DNA of 64,000 nt, from positions 1 to 64,000 of the forward strand of contig JASGMJ010000006.1 of assembly GCA_030156535.1 (NCBI GenBank). Reading direction: 5' to 3'. This document shows positions 62,612 through 64,000 of the stretch, piece by piece. Below the pieces are notes generated by a model that saw only the letters and a list, made by a program, of their open reading frames with translations, ran no database searches and had not been told where the DNA came from. How positions within the stretch are numbered: position 1 is the stretch's first letter; each line of letters begins with the position of its first letter. The translations under genes were made by a program, and so were the position numbers. This DNA comes from Candidatus Sumerlaeota bacterium. GTDB lineage: Bacteria; Sumerlaeota; Sumerlaeia; SLMS01; JAHLLQ01.

Positions 62612-63913
62612 TCACTCCAGTTCGATTCCGCAGCGCCGGAAGATCGCCTTCACCTGGCCCAGATAGGGCTGCACGTCGAACGCCTTCTCCAGGTCCTCGC
62701 GTGTCAGGCGTTCGGCGACGGCGGCTTCCTTCAGCAACTCGCCCGCGAAGTCCTCGCCGCCGTGCCACGTGCGCATCGCCGCGCCCTGCACCGCCGCGTA
62801 GGCATCCTCGCGCGTCAGCCCCTGGTCCACCAAATAGAGCAGCATCTTCTGCGAGAAGATCAGCCCGCGCGTCACGTTCAGATTCGCGCGCATCCGCTCC
62901 TCGTTCACCGTCAGGCGCTCGAGAATGCCCGCGATCTTGTGCAGCATGTAGTCCGCGAGGATGCACGAATCGGCCAGCACGACGCGCTCGGTGCTCGAAT
63001 GCGAGATGTCGCGCTCGCTCCACAGCGCCACGTTCTCCATCGCCGGAATGGCGTTGCCGCGCAGCACACGCGCCAGCCCGGTCAACTGCTCGCACTGCAC
63101 GGGGTTGCGCTTGTGCGGCATGGCCGAGGAGCCCTTCTGGCCCTTGCGGAACGGCTCTTCGAGTTCGCGGACTTCGGGGCGCTGGAGGTTGCGGATTTCC
63201 GTCGCGATTTTCTCGATCGACGCGCCGATCAGCGCCAGCGTCGTCATGAAGTGCGCATGGCGGTCGCGCTGGAGCACCTGCGTCGAGACCGGCGCGGCCT
63301 TCAGCCCGAGTTCCGCCATCACGGCTTCCTCCAGCTCGATCCCCGTGTGCGCGCACGTGCCCACCGCGCCGCTGATCTTGCCGACGTTCATTTCCTCGAT
63401 GGCCTCGCGCATCCGGTGCAGGTGGCGGCCGAACTCCTCGCGCCAAACGAGCGCCTTCAGGCCCATCGTCGTCGGCTCCGCGTGCATTCCGTGCGTGCGC
63501 CCCATCATCACCGTGTACGCGTGCTTCACCGCCAGGTTGGAAAGCACCGCGTGGACCCGCTCCAGCCCGTTGAGGATCAACGCCCCCGCGCGTTTGACGC
63601 GCAGCGCCAGCGCCGTGTCCACCACGTCGCTGCTCGTCAGTCCCATGTGCACGAAGCGCGAGGACGGGCCGATCTTCTCGGCGAGTTGCGTCGTGAACGC
63701 GATTACGTCGTGGCGCACTTCCTCCTCGATGGCCTCGATGCGGGGCACGTCGATTTTCGCGCGCTGGTGGATCGTTTCGAGATCCTCCGCCGGAATGCGG
63801 CCGACGGAAGCCCAGTAGTCACAAACTGCCAGCTCCACTTCCAGCCAACTGTCGAACTTGGCCTCCTCGCTCCAAAGGTCCTTCATTGGCGACAACGCAT
63901 AGCGTTCGATCAT
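62612..63913 (-). CDS. purB: adenylosuccinate lyase
   Basis: MIERYALSPMKDLWSEEAKFDSWLEVELAV, VHMGLTSSDVVDTAL, MGRTHGMHAEPTTMG, signature GSSAMPHKRNPV. Confidence 0.96.
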   Translation of the reverse strand: MIERYALSPMKDLWSEEAKFDSWLEVELAVCDYWASVGRIPAEDLETIHQRAKIDVPRIEAIEEEVRHDVIAFTTQLAEKIGPSSRFVHMGLTSSDVVDTALALRVKRAGALILNGLERVHAVLSNLAVKHAYTVMMGRTHGMHAEPTTMGLKALVWREEFGRHLHRMREAIEEMNVGKISGAVGTCAHTGIELEEAVMAELGLKAAPVSTQVLQRDRHAHFMTTLALIGASIEKIATEIRNLQRPEVRELEEPFRKGQKGSSAMPHKRNPVQCEQLTGLARVLRGNAIPAMENVALWSERDISHSSTERVVLADSCILADYMLHKIAGILERLTVNEERMRANLNVTRGLIFSQKMLLYLVDQGLTREDAYAAVQGAAMRTWHGGEDFAGELLKEAAVAERLTREDLEKAFDVQPYLGQVKAIFRRCGIELE

Positions 63914-64000
63914 TCCTGTACTCTCCCGGGGTCCGGTTTGGCCTGCCTGCTGCACGCTGCCCTCCCCTTTCATCCGCGCCCGCCGGGGGGAAGGGGAAAA

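Overview
High-GC, gene-dense bacterial chromosomal window that looks like a diderm from a poorly sampled phylum. That placement is inferred from OmpA/Pal-like lipoproteins plus McsAB/ClpC; I cannot test taxonomy here. I support about 40 protein genes, a tmRNA (211-607, minus), tRNA-Phe(GAA), tRNA-Glu(UUC) and several intrinsic terminators. Recognisable modules are: mcsA-mcsB-clpC; a translationally coupled PPK2 / ADP-ribosylglycohydrolase-like / AddA-type helicase-nuclease operon; recD2; coaX between two M14 carboxypeptidases; purA, purB, pheS and mdh; polysaccharide-related genes (Wzz-like, SGNH, ABC-2 permease, WecG-like plus a small kinase); secreted GH10-like and GH13 proteins; two tandem secreted beta-propeller-like paralogs; and two SSS symporters. 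The most unusual non-coding content is a REP-associated Y1 transposase (RAYT) bracketed by two identical 91-bp three-hairpin repeats, plus a third, inverted, diverged copy whose hairpins keep pairing through compensatory changes. There is also a second palindromic repeat family at 9.4-10.0 kb and a nested inverted repeat at 28.4 kb. No CRISPR array, rRNA or prophage was seen. Very long antisense ORFs are treated as GC artefacts.
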